Below, in pieces: positions 31,854-41,094 of a stretch of DNA of 64,000 nt. Position 1 is the stretch's first letter; each line of letters begins with the position of its first letter. The notes beneath the pieces are model-generated. The model saw nothing but the letters and a program-made list of their open reading frames with translations. It was not told the origin of the DNA and did not search any database. The stretch is from Actinoallomurus liliacearum (GTDB lineage: Bacteria > Actinomycetota > Actinomycetes > Streptosporangiales > Streptosporangiaceae). The translations under genes were made by a program, and so were the position numbers. The stretch spans positions 1-64,000 of the forward strand of contig NZ_BAABHJ010000012.1 of assembly GCF_039542035.1 (NCBI RefSeq), written 5' to 3'.

Positions 31854-32651
31854 TCAGTCGTCGGCGGTCAGGCCGTCGCGGAGCTGGGCCAGGGTGCGGG
31901 CCAGCAGCCGGGACACGTGCATCTGCGAGATGCCGAGCTCGGCGGCGATCTGCGACTGCGTCATGTTGCCGAAGAACCGCAGCAGCAGGATGCGCTTCTC
32001 CCGGGCCGGGAGCTTCTCCAGCAGCGGCTTCAGCGACTCGCGGTACTCGACGCCTTCGAGGGCGTCGTCGACGATGCCGAGGGAGTCGGCGACCGCCGGG
32101 GCGTCCTCGTCGCCGGAGTCGGGCGCGTCGAGGGACACGGTGGAGTAGGCGTTCGCCGACTCCAGGCCCTCCAGCACCTCCTCCTCGCTCATCTGCAGGT
32201 GCTCGGCCAGCTCGCTGACGGTCGGCGCCCGGCCCTCGCGCTGGGCGAGGTCGCTGATCGCCTTGGTCAGCGACAGCTTCAGCTCCTGGAGCCGGCGCGG
32301 CACGCGGACCGCCCAGCCCTTGTCGCGGAAGTGCCGCTTGATCTCACCGACGATCGTCGGCGTGGCGTACGTGGAGAACTCCACGCCGCGCTCCAGATCG
32401 AACCGGTCGATCGACTTGATCAACCCGATCGTCGCGACCTGCACGAGATCATCGAGCCACTCGCCGCGGTTGCGGAACCGGCGGGCGAGGTACTCGACGA
32501 GCGGCAGGTGCAGCTCCACCAGCTCGTCCCGGATGCGCTGGCGCTCCGGGTCGCCTTCGGGCAGGGTGGCGAGCCGCTCGAACAGCCGACGCGCTCGAGC
32601 GCGGTCGGGCGCGCCGTGCTCGTTGCCGGCCACCGTGGTCTTCTCGGTCAC
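31854..32651 (-). CDS. SigB/SigF-type alternative sigma factor
   Basis: The 265-residue sigma-70 group 3 protein has region 2 (LVEYLARRFRNRGEWLDDLV..., GLIKSIDRFDLERGVEFSTYA), region 3 (VPRRLQELKLSLTKAISDLA) and region 4 (LPAREKRILLLRFFGNMTQSQIAAELGISQ). This is the SigB/SigF/SigG stress-sporulation family. Transcribed 67 bases downstream of an RsbW-like anti-sigma gene, the classical partner-switch pairing, although no anti-anti-sigma gene is present. GTG 32651 is the start. Confidence 0.9.
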   Translation of the reverse strand: MTEKTTVAGNEHGAPDRARARRLFERLATLPEGDPERQRIRDELVELHLPLVEYLARRFRNRGEWLDDLVQVATIGLIKSIDRFDLERGVEFSTYATPTIVGEIKRHFRDKGWAVRVPRRLQELKLSLTKAISDLAQREGRAPTVSELAEHLQMSEEEVLEGLESANAYSTVSLDAPDSGDEDAPAVADSLGIVDDALEGVEYRESLKPLLEKLPAREKRILLLRFFGNMTQSQIAAELGISQMHVSRLLARTLAQLRDGLTADD

Positions 32652-32718
32652 GCGTCCACCTCGCTCAGCGGCCCGAAGCCGCGTGGGCGGTGGTCGAGTG
32701 CCGTAGGGATCGCGGCGT

Positions 32719-33138
32719 TCACGACGTCTTCCCGCGCCGCTTGTTCATGACGATGGTCACCCGGTCGTCGACGCCGACCTTGGCGTCGACGTCACCCGCG
32801 AGCGAGCTCAGGACGGTCCAGGCGAACGTGTCGCGGCTGGGCTCCAGGCCGTCGACGGTCAGGACCGAGACCGAGATGCTCATCGCGTCGTCGGTCAACT
32901 CGAACTCGCAGGTCAGATCCGTGCCCGGCACCGCCTGGGCCAGGAGCATCGCGCACGCCTCGTCGATCGCGATCCGCAGATCCTCGATCTCGTCGAGGTT
33001 GAAGTCGAGGCGTGCCGCCAGCCCGGCCGTGGCCGTGCGGAGCACGGAAAGGTAGGCGCTGTCGGCCGGCAGCCGCACGGTCACGACGTCGCGCACGTCG
33101 GACACACTCGCCGGCTTGGCCGCGGTTTCCTCGGTCAC
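32719..33138 (-). CDS. RsbW-like anti-sigma factor (serine-protein kinase)
   Basis: The 139-residue GHKL-fold protein has VTVRLPADSAYLSVLRTATA at the start, the N-box EDLRIAIDEACAMLL, and a degenerate G-box region ending VTIVMNKRRGK. This matches RsbW/UsfX-type anti-sigma factors, which bind the sigma factor and phosphorylate an antagonist. The N-box reads DEACAMLL where DEACxNAI is common, so kinase activity may be weak. GTG 33138 follows CGAGGGA. First gene of the pair with the sigma factor. Confidence 0.85.
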   Translation of the reverse strand: MTEETAAKPASVSDVRDVVTVRLPADSAYLSVLRTATAGLAARLDFNLDEIEDLRIAIDEACAMLLAQAVPGTDLTCEFELTDDAMSISVSVLTVDGLEPSRDTFAWTVLSSLAGDVDAKVGVDDRVTIVMNKRRGKTS

Positions 33139-33400
33139 GTCACTCCCTCGTTGGGGCTACCCGCTGATGTCGAAACTACCGCTTCAACGCACCTGCGCGC
33201 GCATCCGCCGCGCTCGGTCGTCGAAGTGATGATCGTAGAGGTCGGGCGCCGGGTTCCCGCGCACCGGGGTCATCCGTGCGGCCGGTGCTCGCCGAAGTCG
33301 CACGGGCACGGCATATTGCTCCATTTTGTCCGTCAGTGGGCCGCTCCTGAGGACGGATATTCGGGAATCGCCCGGTAGTCGCTACAAAGGGTGGTTTCGG
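33139..33400. other. Divergent intergenic region
   Basis: Between rsbW-like and MetE-like genes lie 333 bases without an ORF of note. The first 262 hold the two promoters; I can see no confident consensus pair. The last part forms the structured leader listed next. Confidence 0.4.
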
Positions 33401-33464
33401 GTCGACTCAACGCCCTAAATTGGCGCCCGTAACCGGAAGATCACCGGTTGAGACGGTAGGAAGG
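33401..33464 (+). promoter_or_regulatory. Structured leader with two mutually exclusive stems before the MetE-like gene
   Basis: CTCAAC (33406-33411) can pair with GTTGAG (33447-33452). AACCGG (33431-33436) can pair with CCGGTT (33444-33449) over a seven-base loop. The two right arms overlap, so only one stem can form. A third short stem CGCC/GGCG (33411-33414 with 33422-33425) nests inside the first. The Shine-Dalgarno AGGAAGG (33458-33464) follows directly. It does not match a riboswitch class I know. Confidence 0.4.
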
Positions 33465-33471
33465 CACGTCG

Positions 33472-34575
33472 ATGGACTTCTCCGGCAAGGCCCTGCACGT
33501 GGGCAGCCTGCTACGCCCCCCAGCACTCCTTCAGGCCCGCGACCGCCACGCGGCAGGGGAGATCGACGCGGAGGAGCTGTGGCAGGCCGAGGACCAGGCG
33601 ATCCTCGAGGCGCTGGCTCTCCAACGGGACAGCGGCATCGGCGTCTACACGGACGGCGAGTACCGCAGGAACGACTTCATGAGCCACCTCACCGCGGCGA
33701 CCGAAGGCTTCGTGACGCAGGCGCCCGTCCTGGACTGGAACGCCGAGGGGGAGGAGCAGACCAAGGACGACAGCATCCTCAACCTCATCGGTGGCGGGTT
33801 GCGGCACCGGGACCGGTTCACCGACCGGGAGGCGGAGTTCCTGGCCCACCACGCGCCCGGTCCGTGGAAGCTGGCGATCCCCGAGGTCACCAACTTCGTC
33901 GTGGCCAACTGGCAGAGCGGCGTGAGCGGCGCCGCCTACCCCACCAGGGCCGACATCATCGACGACCTCGCGGCGGTCATCCGGACGGAGACGGCGGCGC
34001 TGGCGCGGGACGGTGTCCGGCACGTCCAGATCGACGCGCCGTGCTTCACCAGCTTCGTGAACGAGAAGCTGATCGCCGTCTTCGAAGCGGAGGGGCTGAA
34101 CGCCCGGGAGCTGCTGGACCGGTGCATTCAGGCGGACCACGCGATCGTCACCGGCCTTCGCGACGCCGGCGTCGTCGTCGGGATGCACATCTGCCGGGGC
34201 AACTACCGCGGGCAGTGGTTCAACGAGGGCACCTACCACGGCATCGCCGAGGAGGTGTTCGGCCGGATCCCCGTCGACCACTGGCTGCTGGAGTACGACA
34301 CCGAACGCGCCGGGAGCCTGGATCCGATCAAGCACGTCCCCGAGGGCACGACCGCGGTCCTGGGCCTGGTGACCACCAAGACCGGCGAGCTTGAGGACCC
34401 CGATGCACTCGCACGCCGGCTGGACGAGGCGTCACGGTTCAAGGCGCTGGAGGACCTCGCGATCAGCCCGCAGTGCGGGTTCGCGTCGGAGGTGCAGGGC
34501 AACCCGCTGACCTGGGACGACCAGAGGAGAAAGCTGGATCTCGTCGTGTCCGTCGCGCAGCGGGTCTGGGGGTAG
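33472..34575 (+). CDS. Cobalamin-independent methionine synthase C-terminal domain family protein
   Basis: The 367-residue protein resembles the MetE C-terminal barrel as a stand-alone unit (YxjG/YxjH group): HVGSLLRPPALLQ, GVYTDGEYRRNDFM, HVQIDAPCFTSFVNEK, MHICRGNYRGQW (zinc-ligand region HxC), EYDTERAGSLDP and the end LAISPQCGFASEVQGN (third Cys ligand). These single-domain proteins transfer methyl groups to thiols, often in methionine recycling; the physiological substrate is not known. The structured leader suggests regulation at the RNA level. Confidence 0.8.
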   Translation: MDFSGKALHVGSLLRPPALLQARDRHAAGEIDAEELWQAEDQAILEALALQRDSGIGVYTDGEYRRNDFMSHLTAATEGFVTQAPVLDWNAEGEEQTKDDSILNLIGGGLRHRDRFTDREAEFLAHHAPGPWKLAIPEVTNFVVANWQSGVSGAAYPTRADIIDDLAAVIRTETAALARDGVRHVQIDAPCFTSFVNEKLIAVFEAEGLNARELLDRCIQADHAIVTGLRDAGVVVGMHICRGNYRGQWFNEGTYHGIAEEVFGRIPVDHWLLEYDTERAGSLDPIKHVPEGTTAVLGLVTTKTGELEDPDALARRLDEASRFKALEDLAISPQCGFASEVQGNPLTWDDQRRKLDLVVSVAQRVWG

Positions 34576-34583
34576 AAAGGCGT

Positions 34584-34628
34584 GTGGCGGACCGGCCGTT
34601 CCCGCGAGGGGGACGGCCGGCCCGCCAC
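34584..34628. terminator. Bidirectional terminator between MetE-like gene and sodN
   Basis: GTGGCGG (34584-34590) and CCGGCCGT (34592-34599) pair with ACGGCCGG (34613-34620) and CCGCCAC (34622-34628), with one mismatch per side. The hairpin lies in the 83 bases between the two convergent genes. Confidence 0.65.
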
Positions 34629-34658
34629 TGTCCGATCCTGGCCGAGAGCCGGCGCGGA

Positions 34659-35060
34659 TCAGGCGTTCTTGGTCTCCCAGAAGATCTTGGCGATCTCGTC
34701 GATCTTGGCCAGGAGCTCGTCCGCCTTGGCCACGTCGAGCGTGCCCTTGGTGCCGCCGGCGCCCGCGAGCTTGGTGGCCTCGTTGAACAGCTGGTGCAGC
34801 TGCGGGTACTTCTCGAAGTGCGGGGGCTTGAAGTAGTCGGTCCACAGCACCCACAGGTGGTGCTTGACCAGCTGGGACCGCTCCTCCTTGATGATCAGAG
34901 CCCGAGCGCGGAACACCGGGTCGTCGTTGGACTGGTATTTCTCGATGATCGCCTTGATCGACTCGGCCTCGATGCGGGCCTGCGCCGGGTCGTACACGCC
35001 ACAGGGCAGGTCGCAGTGGGCCGACACCGTGGTCTTGGGGCGCAGAAGTCGTGCAAGCAC
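34659..35060 (-). CDS. sodN: Nickel superoxide dismutase
   Basis: The 133-residue precursor carries the nickel hook HCDLPCGVYDP at residues 15-25. The 14-residue leader MLARLLRPKTTVSA is the propeptide removed to expose the His that coordinates nickel. The rest (HHLWVLWTDYFKPPHFEKYPQLH, KIFWETKNA) is standard NiSOD. GTG 35060 has GGAAGGGA eight bases upstream. Dismutates superoxide in the cytoplasm as a hexamer. Divergent from its maturation protease sodX, 87 bases apart. Confidence 0.95.
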   Translation of the reverse strand: MLARLLRPKTTVSAHCDLPCGVYDPAQARIEAESIKAIIEKYQSNDDPVFRARALIIKEERSQLVKHHLWVLWTDYFKPPHFEKYPQLHQLFNEATKLAGAGGTKGTLDVAKADELLAKIDEIAKIFWETKNA

Positions 35061-35147
35061 CTGCGTGTCCCTTCCGTTGTTTCGGATCATGCTCCGTTGG
35101 CAGACACTACTCCCGGTACCCTTCCCGCGCGCAGAGAGGTAACCCAC

Positions 35148-35495
35148 ATGCAGACGGTCGAGGTCACGGGCGAGTCGATGCTGCCGGTGCTGCGGCCCGG
35201 CGACTGGCTTCTCGTACGCCGTGGCGCCCGCCTCGCCCCCGGACACGTCGTCGTGGCACGTCACCCCCGCGAGGCCCGGCTGATCGTCAAGCGGGTGGCC
35301 TGGCGCGACCGCGACGGATGGTGGCTGGAGAGCGACAACCAGCGGGCCGCGGGCCGGCAGGACAGCTGGGACTTCGGCGCCGTACCGGACGATCTGATCC
35401 TGGGACGCGTCATCGCCCGTTACTGGCCCCGGCCCGCGATATGGCTCCGCGCGCCCCGGCGAGGCCGGAGCGCGCGGACGCGGAACGATTCCTGA
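35148..35495 (+). CDS. sodX: Nickel-type superoxide dismutase maturation protease
   Basis: The 115-residue S26 signal-peptidase-like protein has the nucleophile motif GESMLPVL (Ser10), GDWLLVRRGARLAPGHVVVARHP, the general-base lysine in LIVKRVAW, and a DNQRAAGRQDSWDFGAV region. It lacks a membrane helix, as SodX does. It removes the NiSOD propeptide. ATG 35148 follows AGAGAGG. The C-terminal tail is Arg-rich. Confidence 0.9.
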   Translation: MQTVEVTGESMLPVLRPGDWLLVRRGARLAPGHVVVARHPREARLIVKRVAWRDRDGWWLESDNQRAAGRQDSWDFGAVPDDLILGRVIARYWPRPAIWLRAPRRGRSARTRNDS

Positions 35496-35496
35496 C

Positions 35497-36279
35497 TCAG
35501 AGCACCTTCGACAGGAAGTCCTGGGTGCGGGCGTGCTGCGGGTTGGTCAGCACCTCGCGGGGGTTGCCCTCCTCCACGACGACGCCGCCGTCCATGAAGA
35601 CCACCGAGTCGCCCACCTCGCGGGCGAAGCCCATCTCGTGGGTGACCACGACCATGGTCATGCCGTCCTCCGCGAGCTGCCGCATCACGTCGAGGACGTC
35701 ACCGACCAGCTCCGGGTCGAGGGCGCTGGTCGGCTCATCGAACAACATGAGCTTCGGCTGCATGGCCAGCGCCCGCGCGATGGCCACCCGCTGCTGCTGT
35801 CCGCCGGACAGCTGCCCCGGGTAGGCCTTCACCTTCTCGGCCAGACCGACCTGCTCGAGCAGCTGCACGGCCCGCTCCTGGACCGTGCGCTTCGGCTCGC
35901 GCCGGACCCGGCACGGCGCCTCCATGACGTTCTCCAGCGCCGTCATGTGCGGGAAGAGATTGAACCGCTGGAACACCATGCCGATGTCCCGGCGCTGCGA
36001 GGCGATCTCCTTCTCGCGCATCTCGTGCAGGCGCTCGCCGCGCTGGCGGTAGCCCACGAGGTGGCCGTCCACCCACAGCCGCCCGCCGTCGATCTTCTCC
36101 AGGTGGTTGATGCACCGCAGGAAGGTCGACTTCCCGGAGCCGGACGGCCCGATGACGCACATCACCTCGCCGGACTGAACCTCCAGGTCGATGCCCTGCA
36201 GGACGTGCAGCCGGCCGAACCGCTTGTGGACGTTCTCCGCCTTGACCATCGGCGTGGGAACGGCGTCGACCTCGCTCAC
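35497..36279 (-). CDS. Polar amino-acid ABC transporter, ATP-binding protein
   Basis: The 260-residue ATPase has Walker A GPSGSGKST, Q-loop MVFQRFNLFPHMTALENV, signature LSGGQQQR, Walker B LMLFDEPTSALD and the H-loop VVVTHEMGFA. This is the GlnQ/HisP type. GTG 36279 overlaps the permease stop (GTGA). Last gene of a three-gene binding protein-permease-ATPase operon. The sodX stop lies one base away on the opposite strand, so the two genes converge with no spacer. Confidence 0.9.
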   Translation of the reverse strand: MSEVDAVPTPMVKAENVHKRFGRLHVLQGIDLEVQSGEVMCVIGPSGSGKSTFLRCINHLEKIDGGRLWVDGHLVGYRQRGERLHEMREKEIASQRRDIGMVFQRFNLFPHMTALENVMEAPCRVRREPKRTVQERAVQLLEQVGLAEKVKAYPGQLSGGQQQRVAIARALAMQPKLMLFDEPTSALDPELVGDVLDVMRQLAEDGMTMVVVTHEMGFAREVGDSVVFMDGGVVVEEGNPREVLTNPQHARTQDFLSKVL

Positions 36280-37208
36280 TTTGCCCCCTGCTCTGTGGAG
36301 CGCTGCGCCTTCAGCTTGGTCAGGAACCGTTCGAGCATGGTCTGCCGCTGGGCCGTGCCGCGGCCGAAGCGGCGCTCGAGGTAGAACTGGCCGACGCTGA
36401 GGATGGACGTCATGGCGAGGTACCAGAGCGACGCCACGAGCAGCAACGGGATGGTCTGGTACGTACGGCCGTAGACGATCTGCACGGAGTACAGCAGATC
36501 GGAGACCGCGATGACGCTGACCAGCGAGGACGTCTTCAGCATCGAGATGACCTCGTTGCCGGTCGGCGGGATGATCACCCGCATCGCCTGCGGGAGGACG
36601 ATCCGCCGCAGCGTCTGCCCCCGGCTCATCCCCAGCGCGGTCGCGGCCTCGTCCTGGCCCGGGTCGACCGACAGGATGCCGGCCCGCACGATCTCGGACA
36701 TGTACGCGGCCTCGTTGAGGCCGAGGCCCAGGCAGCCCGCGATGAACGGCGTGATCACCGAGTTCGCGCTGAAGTGCGCGAACGTCGGGCCGAACGGGAT
36801 GCCGATCGAGAACTGCGGGATGAAGGCGTTGATGAAACCCCAGGCCAGGATCTGCACCAGGACCGGGGTGCCGCGGAAGAACCAGACGTACGCCCACGCG
36901 ATGCCGGAGATCAGCGGGTTCGGCGACAACCGCATCACGGCGAGGAGCGCGCCGCCCACGATGCCCATGACCATCGCGATGACGGTCAGTTCCAGCGTCA
37001 CGCCGACGCCCTGCACGACGGCGTCGATCGTGAGGTACTGCCGGATGACGTCCCACTGGAGCCGCTCGTTGTGCGCGACGCTCCAGGCCATCCAGACCAC
37101 CACGTAAGTGATCAGGACCGCCGCGATCCAGCGTCCGTAGTGGCGGACGGGGACGGCCCGGATCTCCTCCTGCCGTCCCTCGCTCACCGTCTCGTCGGAA
37201 ACGGTCAT
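36276..37208 (-). CDS. Polar amino-acid ABC transporter, permease
   Basis: The 310-residue membrane protein has about five helices in the HisM/GlnP fold (VQGVGVTLELTVIAMVMG..., YVWFFRGTPVLVQILAWGF) and the EAA loop EIVRAGILSVDPGQDEAATALGMS. It is longer than bacterial GlnP because of an N-terminal extension with its own helix (WIAAVLITYVVVWMAWSV). One permease gene implies a homodimer. ATG 37208 lies four bases from the upstream stop. Confidence 0.9.
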   Translation of the reverse strand: MTVSDETVSEGRQEEIRAVPVRHYGRWIAAVLITYVVVWMAWSVAHNERLQWDVIRQYLTIDAVVQGVGVTLELTVIAMVMGIVGGALLAVMRLSPNPLISGIAWAYVWFFRGTPVLVQILAWGFINAFIPQFSIGIPFGPTFAHFSANSVITPFIAGCLGLGLNEAAYMSEIVRAGILSVDPGQDEAATALGMSRGQTLRRIVLPQAMRVIIPPTGNEVISMLKTSSLVSVIAVSDLLYSVQIVYGRTYQTIPLLLVASLWYLAMTSILSVGQFYLERRFGRGTAQRQTMLERFLTKLKAQRSTEQGAK

Positions 37209-37212
37209 GCTG

Positions 37213-38178
37213 TCAGCCCTTGGCACCGTTGATCACCGGGTTGGTGTCGGCACCGTCCTGGATGCCCCACTTCTCGAGGATCTTGTTGTACGTGCCCTCC
37301 GACTGCAGCGCCTTCAGCGCCGCGAGGATGGCGTCCTTGCTCTGGCCCAGGTTCTTGCCGACCGCGATGCCGTACGGGGCGGTGTCGTACGCCGCACCGG
37401 AGACCTCGAACTGGCCGTTGGACTGCTTGGCCGCGTAGTCGATGACCGGGGAGTCCGCCAGCACGGCGTCGGCGCGCGCGGTGGACAGGGCGAGGTTGGC
37501 GCCGGCCTGGTCGGGGTACGGCTGCGCGATCGGCGCCGGCTTGCCGGCGTCCTTGCACTTCTTCGTCCGGGCGCCGAGGCCCTTCTTGTCGTCGATGGTC
37601 GCGGACAGCTCGTCGAGCTGCACGGTGCCCTTCTCGACGGCGACCTTCTTGCCGCACAGGGAGAGGTCGTCCGGCTTGAGGCCCTGCGGGTTGCCCTTCT
37701 TGACCATCAGGGAGGAGCCCGCGGTGTAGTAGGTCACGAAGTCGACGACCTTCTCGCGCTCCGTGTTGTCCGTGAAGGACGACATGCCGAGGTTGTACTT
37801 CCCGGATGTGATGCCGGGGATGATCGCGTCGAAGCCCGCCTGCTGGAACGTGAACTCGACGCCGAGCTTCTTGCCGAGCGCCTTACCGAGGTCGACGTCG
37901 AAACCGATGATCGTCTTGTTGTCGGTGTCGAAGAACTCGTTCGGCGCGTACGACGGGTCCGCCGCGACGGTGAACTTGCCCGCGCTCTTGATGTCGGCGG
38001 GCAGCATGGCGTTGAGCTTGGGATCCTGCTTGATCGAAGAGAAGATGTCGCCGACGTTCTTGCCGCCGGCCGGCGCCCCCCCTTCGGTCTTGCTGGACCC
38101 ACAGGCGGACATGGCGAGGGCCGCCGCCAGGACTGTGATGCCCGCCCCAATGGCGCGACGGCGAAGACCGCTGTGCAC
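37213..38178 (-). CDS. Polar amino-acid ABC transporter, substrate-binding lipoprotein
   Basis: The 321-residue lipoprotein has lipobox LAMSACGSS (Cys26) and a family 3 solute-binding fold: YAPNEFFDTDNKTIIGFDVD, KYNLGMSSFTDNTERE, FVTYYTAG and ADAVLADSPVIDYAAKQ. It is the first gene of the ABC operon. A paralogous binding protein is encoded just upstream. The exact amino acid is not predictable. Confidence 0.9.
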   Translation of the reverse strand: MHSGLRRRAIGAGITVLAAALAMSACGSSKTEGGAPAGGKNVGDIFSSIKQDPKLNAMLPADIKSAGKFTVAADPSYAPNEFFDTDNKTIIGFDVDLGKALGKKLGVEFTFQQAGFDAIIPGITSGKYNLGMSSFTDNTEREKVVDFVTYYTAGSSLMVKKGNPQGLKPDDLSLCGKKVAVEKGTVQLDELSATIDDKKGLGARTKKCKDAGKPAPIAQPYPDQAGANLALSTARADAVLADSPVIDYAAKQSNGQFEVSGAAYDTAPYGIAVGKNLGQSKDAILAALKALQSEGTYNKILEKWGIQDGADTNPVINGAKG

Positions 38179-38320
38179 GGCGTCCTCCTCCAGGCTTACG
38201 GGGCGTCACGCCCCGGTTGATTGCACGGTGGTTGCCCGACATCTTGGCGCAACCCTGTCCGAAGTGCGATTACTGCCGTGAAACAATCCCACAACAGCCG
38301 ATGATCTTGGTACTGGGTCG

Positions 38321-39205
38321 TCAGACTCCGGCGTTGATCCGCGGCTCGCGGACGGCTCCCGCCGAGATGCCCCACTTGTCGGTGAGCTGCCGGTATGTAC
38401 CGTCGTTGATCAGGTCCTTCATCGCCTTGAAGATCGCGTTCCGCAGGTTGTCGTGGTGCTTGGGGATGGCGATTCCGTACAGCGCGGTGCCGTACGGCTG
38501 CCCCGACAATTCGAAGCGGCCGGCGGCCTGTTTCGCGCCGTAGACCGCCGAGGGCGCGTCGGCGAGCACCCCGTCGGCGCGACCCTTGGCGAGGGCGGCG
38601 TTGGCGGCGGCCTGGTCGTCGAACGCGAGACGGACGGGCGCCGGCCGCCCGGCGTTCCGGCATGCGCTCAGGCGCGAACCGGCGTTGGGCTTGGCCGGGC
38701 TGGGCGGAGTGAACTCGTCTTCTTGCGTGGTGCCCCGCTCCACGGCGATCCGGCGGCCGCACAGGGACGGGCCGTCCGGCAGCAGCCGTTTCGGATTGCC
38801 CTTCCGGACCAGCAGCATCGTGCCCGCGGACAGGTATGTGACGAAATCGAGCCGGCTCTCCCTTTCCCGGGTGTCAGTGAACGACGAGAGGCTGATGTCG
38901 TACTTGCCCTCGCTGAGCGCGGGCATGATCGACTCGAATTTCATGTCCTGGAACTCCGCTTTGACGCCCAGTTTCCGGGCGATGGCGGTGCCCAGGTCGA
39001 TGTCGAAGCCCACGATCTGCTCGCCCTGCTTGAACTCGTTGGGCGGGTACAGGGCGTCGGTCGCGATGACGATCTTGTCCGCCTTCTCGACGCGGCCGAG
39101 GGCGCTGGCCGGGTCGGCGTTCTCGCAGGCCGCGAGGGCGGGGGTCGTCATGAGTGCGGTGAGGCCCGCCGCGATCAGGCGGCGGACGAAGGGACGGGGA
39201 CGCAG
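38321..39205 (-). CDS. Second family 3 solute-binding lipoprotein, apparent CTG start
   Basis: The protein of about 294 residues is a diverged paralogue of the next binding protein (YPPNEFKQGEQIVGFDIDLG, KYDISLSSFTDTRERESRLD, FVTYLSAG). No ATG or GTG occurs where the signal peptide must start. CTG 39205 does, with GAGGAGGAG directly upstream, and gives RPRPFVRRLIAAGLTALMT then lipobox ALAAC. It ends 142 bases before the ABC operon and may supply the same transporter with a second specificity. The alternative is an annotation gap from an older start codon. Confidence 0.75.
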   Translation of the reverse strand: MRPRPFVRRLIAAGLTALMTTPALAACENADPASALGRVEKADKIVIATDALYPPNEFKQGEQIVGFDIDLGTAIARKLGVKAEFQDMKFESIMPALSEGKYDISLSSFTDTRERESRLDFVTYLSAGTMLLVRKGNPKRLLPDGPSLCGRRIAVERGTTQEDEFTPPSPAKPNAGSRLSACRNAGRPAPVRLAFDDQAAANAALAKGRADGVLADAPSAVYGAKQAAGRFELSGQPYGTALYGIAIPKHHDNLRNAIFKAMKDLINDGTYRQLTDKWGISAGAVREPRINAGV

Positions 39206-39479
39206 TGCTCCTCCTCGGGGGGGAGGCGGGTACGTACGGGGGGTCGGACGACATCTTGGCCTACTCACGCCCGGATGGTGATCAACAATGACACGAATGG
39301 ATAACGGGCGATGTCGTGACCCGCCCGTTGCGCCCCCCTGACTGGACGCCGCCTGGGCGTGTGGGACAATTGGTCGACGGGTGACCCCCGTACGCACATC
39401 GAGAGACGGCCGCGCTGTCCATTGACCCGGAGGCAAATGCGGTCGTCTGCCCGTATTTCCACTAGTAGCAGGGGTCGCT

Positions 39480-40664
<1,185 letters not shown>

Positions 40665-40680
40665 CCCCCAGACGCACAGT

Positions 40681-40716
40681 CGCGGCCCGCACACCTCACC
40701 AGGCGTGCGGGCCGCG
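40681..40716 (+). terminator. Terminator after malic enzyme gene
   Basis: A perfect 12-bp stem (40681-40692 with 40705-40716) encloses a 12-base loop and starts 17 bases after the stop codon; a short GTTT follows. Confidence 0.7.
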
Positions 40717-40774
40717 GCACGTTTGCGCGATGGTGACCGCGAAGTGTAATCATCTCGAAACTGTTTGTGATCAT

Positions 40775-40790
40775 TGACATCTTTATGTCA
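40775..40790 (+). promoter_or_regulatory. vapBC promoter palindrome
   Basis: TGACAT (40775-40780) and ATGTCA (40785-40790) form a perfect palindrome with a four-base centre. It overlaps a consensus -35 TTGACA (40774-40779) and lies 20-35 bases before the vapB start. This is the expected position for VapB/VapBC autorepression. Confidence 0.5.
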
Positions 40791-40809
40791 TGCTGCCGAC
40801 ACTGTAGGC

Positions 40810-41094
40810 ATGCGGAGGACGACGGTGCGGATCGACGATCAGCTACTCGCGGACGCCAAGGCGTTCGCGGCTCAGCAGCATCGCAGCCTGAATTCGGTCA
40901 TCGAGGACGCGCTGCGTCAGCTGCTGCGGCGCGCGGATGCTCCCTCCCGAGAGCCCGCCGCGTTCCCCGTGTACGGGGGGACCGGGCCGGCCAGGCCCGA
41001 CATCGACCTGAACGACCCTCGCGTCCTCAAGGACCTCATGTACGAAGAGGAAGACGAGGACTACAGGATGCGAGCCCACGATGCGGCTGGTTGA
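40810..41094 (+). CDS. vapB: VapB-type antitoxin
   Basis: The 94-residue protein starts with a ribbon-helix-helix (MRRTTVRIDDQLLADAKAFA, SLNSVIEDALRQLL) and has an acidic toxin-binding tail (DLNDPRVLKDLMYEEEDED). ATG 40810 has no Shine-Dalgarno and may be leaderless or nearly so. The gene overlaps vapC by 14 bases. Confidence 0.85.
   Translation: MRRTTVRIDDQLLADAKAFAAQQHRSLNSVIEDALRQLLRRADAPSREPAAFPVYGGTGPARPDIDLNDPRVLKDLMYEEEDEDYRMRAHDAAG

Noticed and set aside
33157..33180. SigB/SigF-type promoter upstream of the rsbW-like gene (GGGTAG on the minus strand)
   Set aside because: A GGGTA -10 is present, but the only GTTT lies ten bases upstream, too close; the 14-16 base spacing gives no acceptable -35.
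33401..33464. Cobalamin or SAM riboswitch before the MetE-like gene
   Set aside because: No B12-box-like GCCACTG and none of the conserved SAM-I/II/IV cores; only the competing-stem observation is kept.
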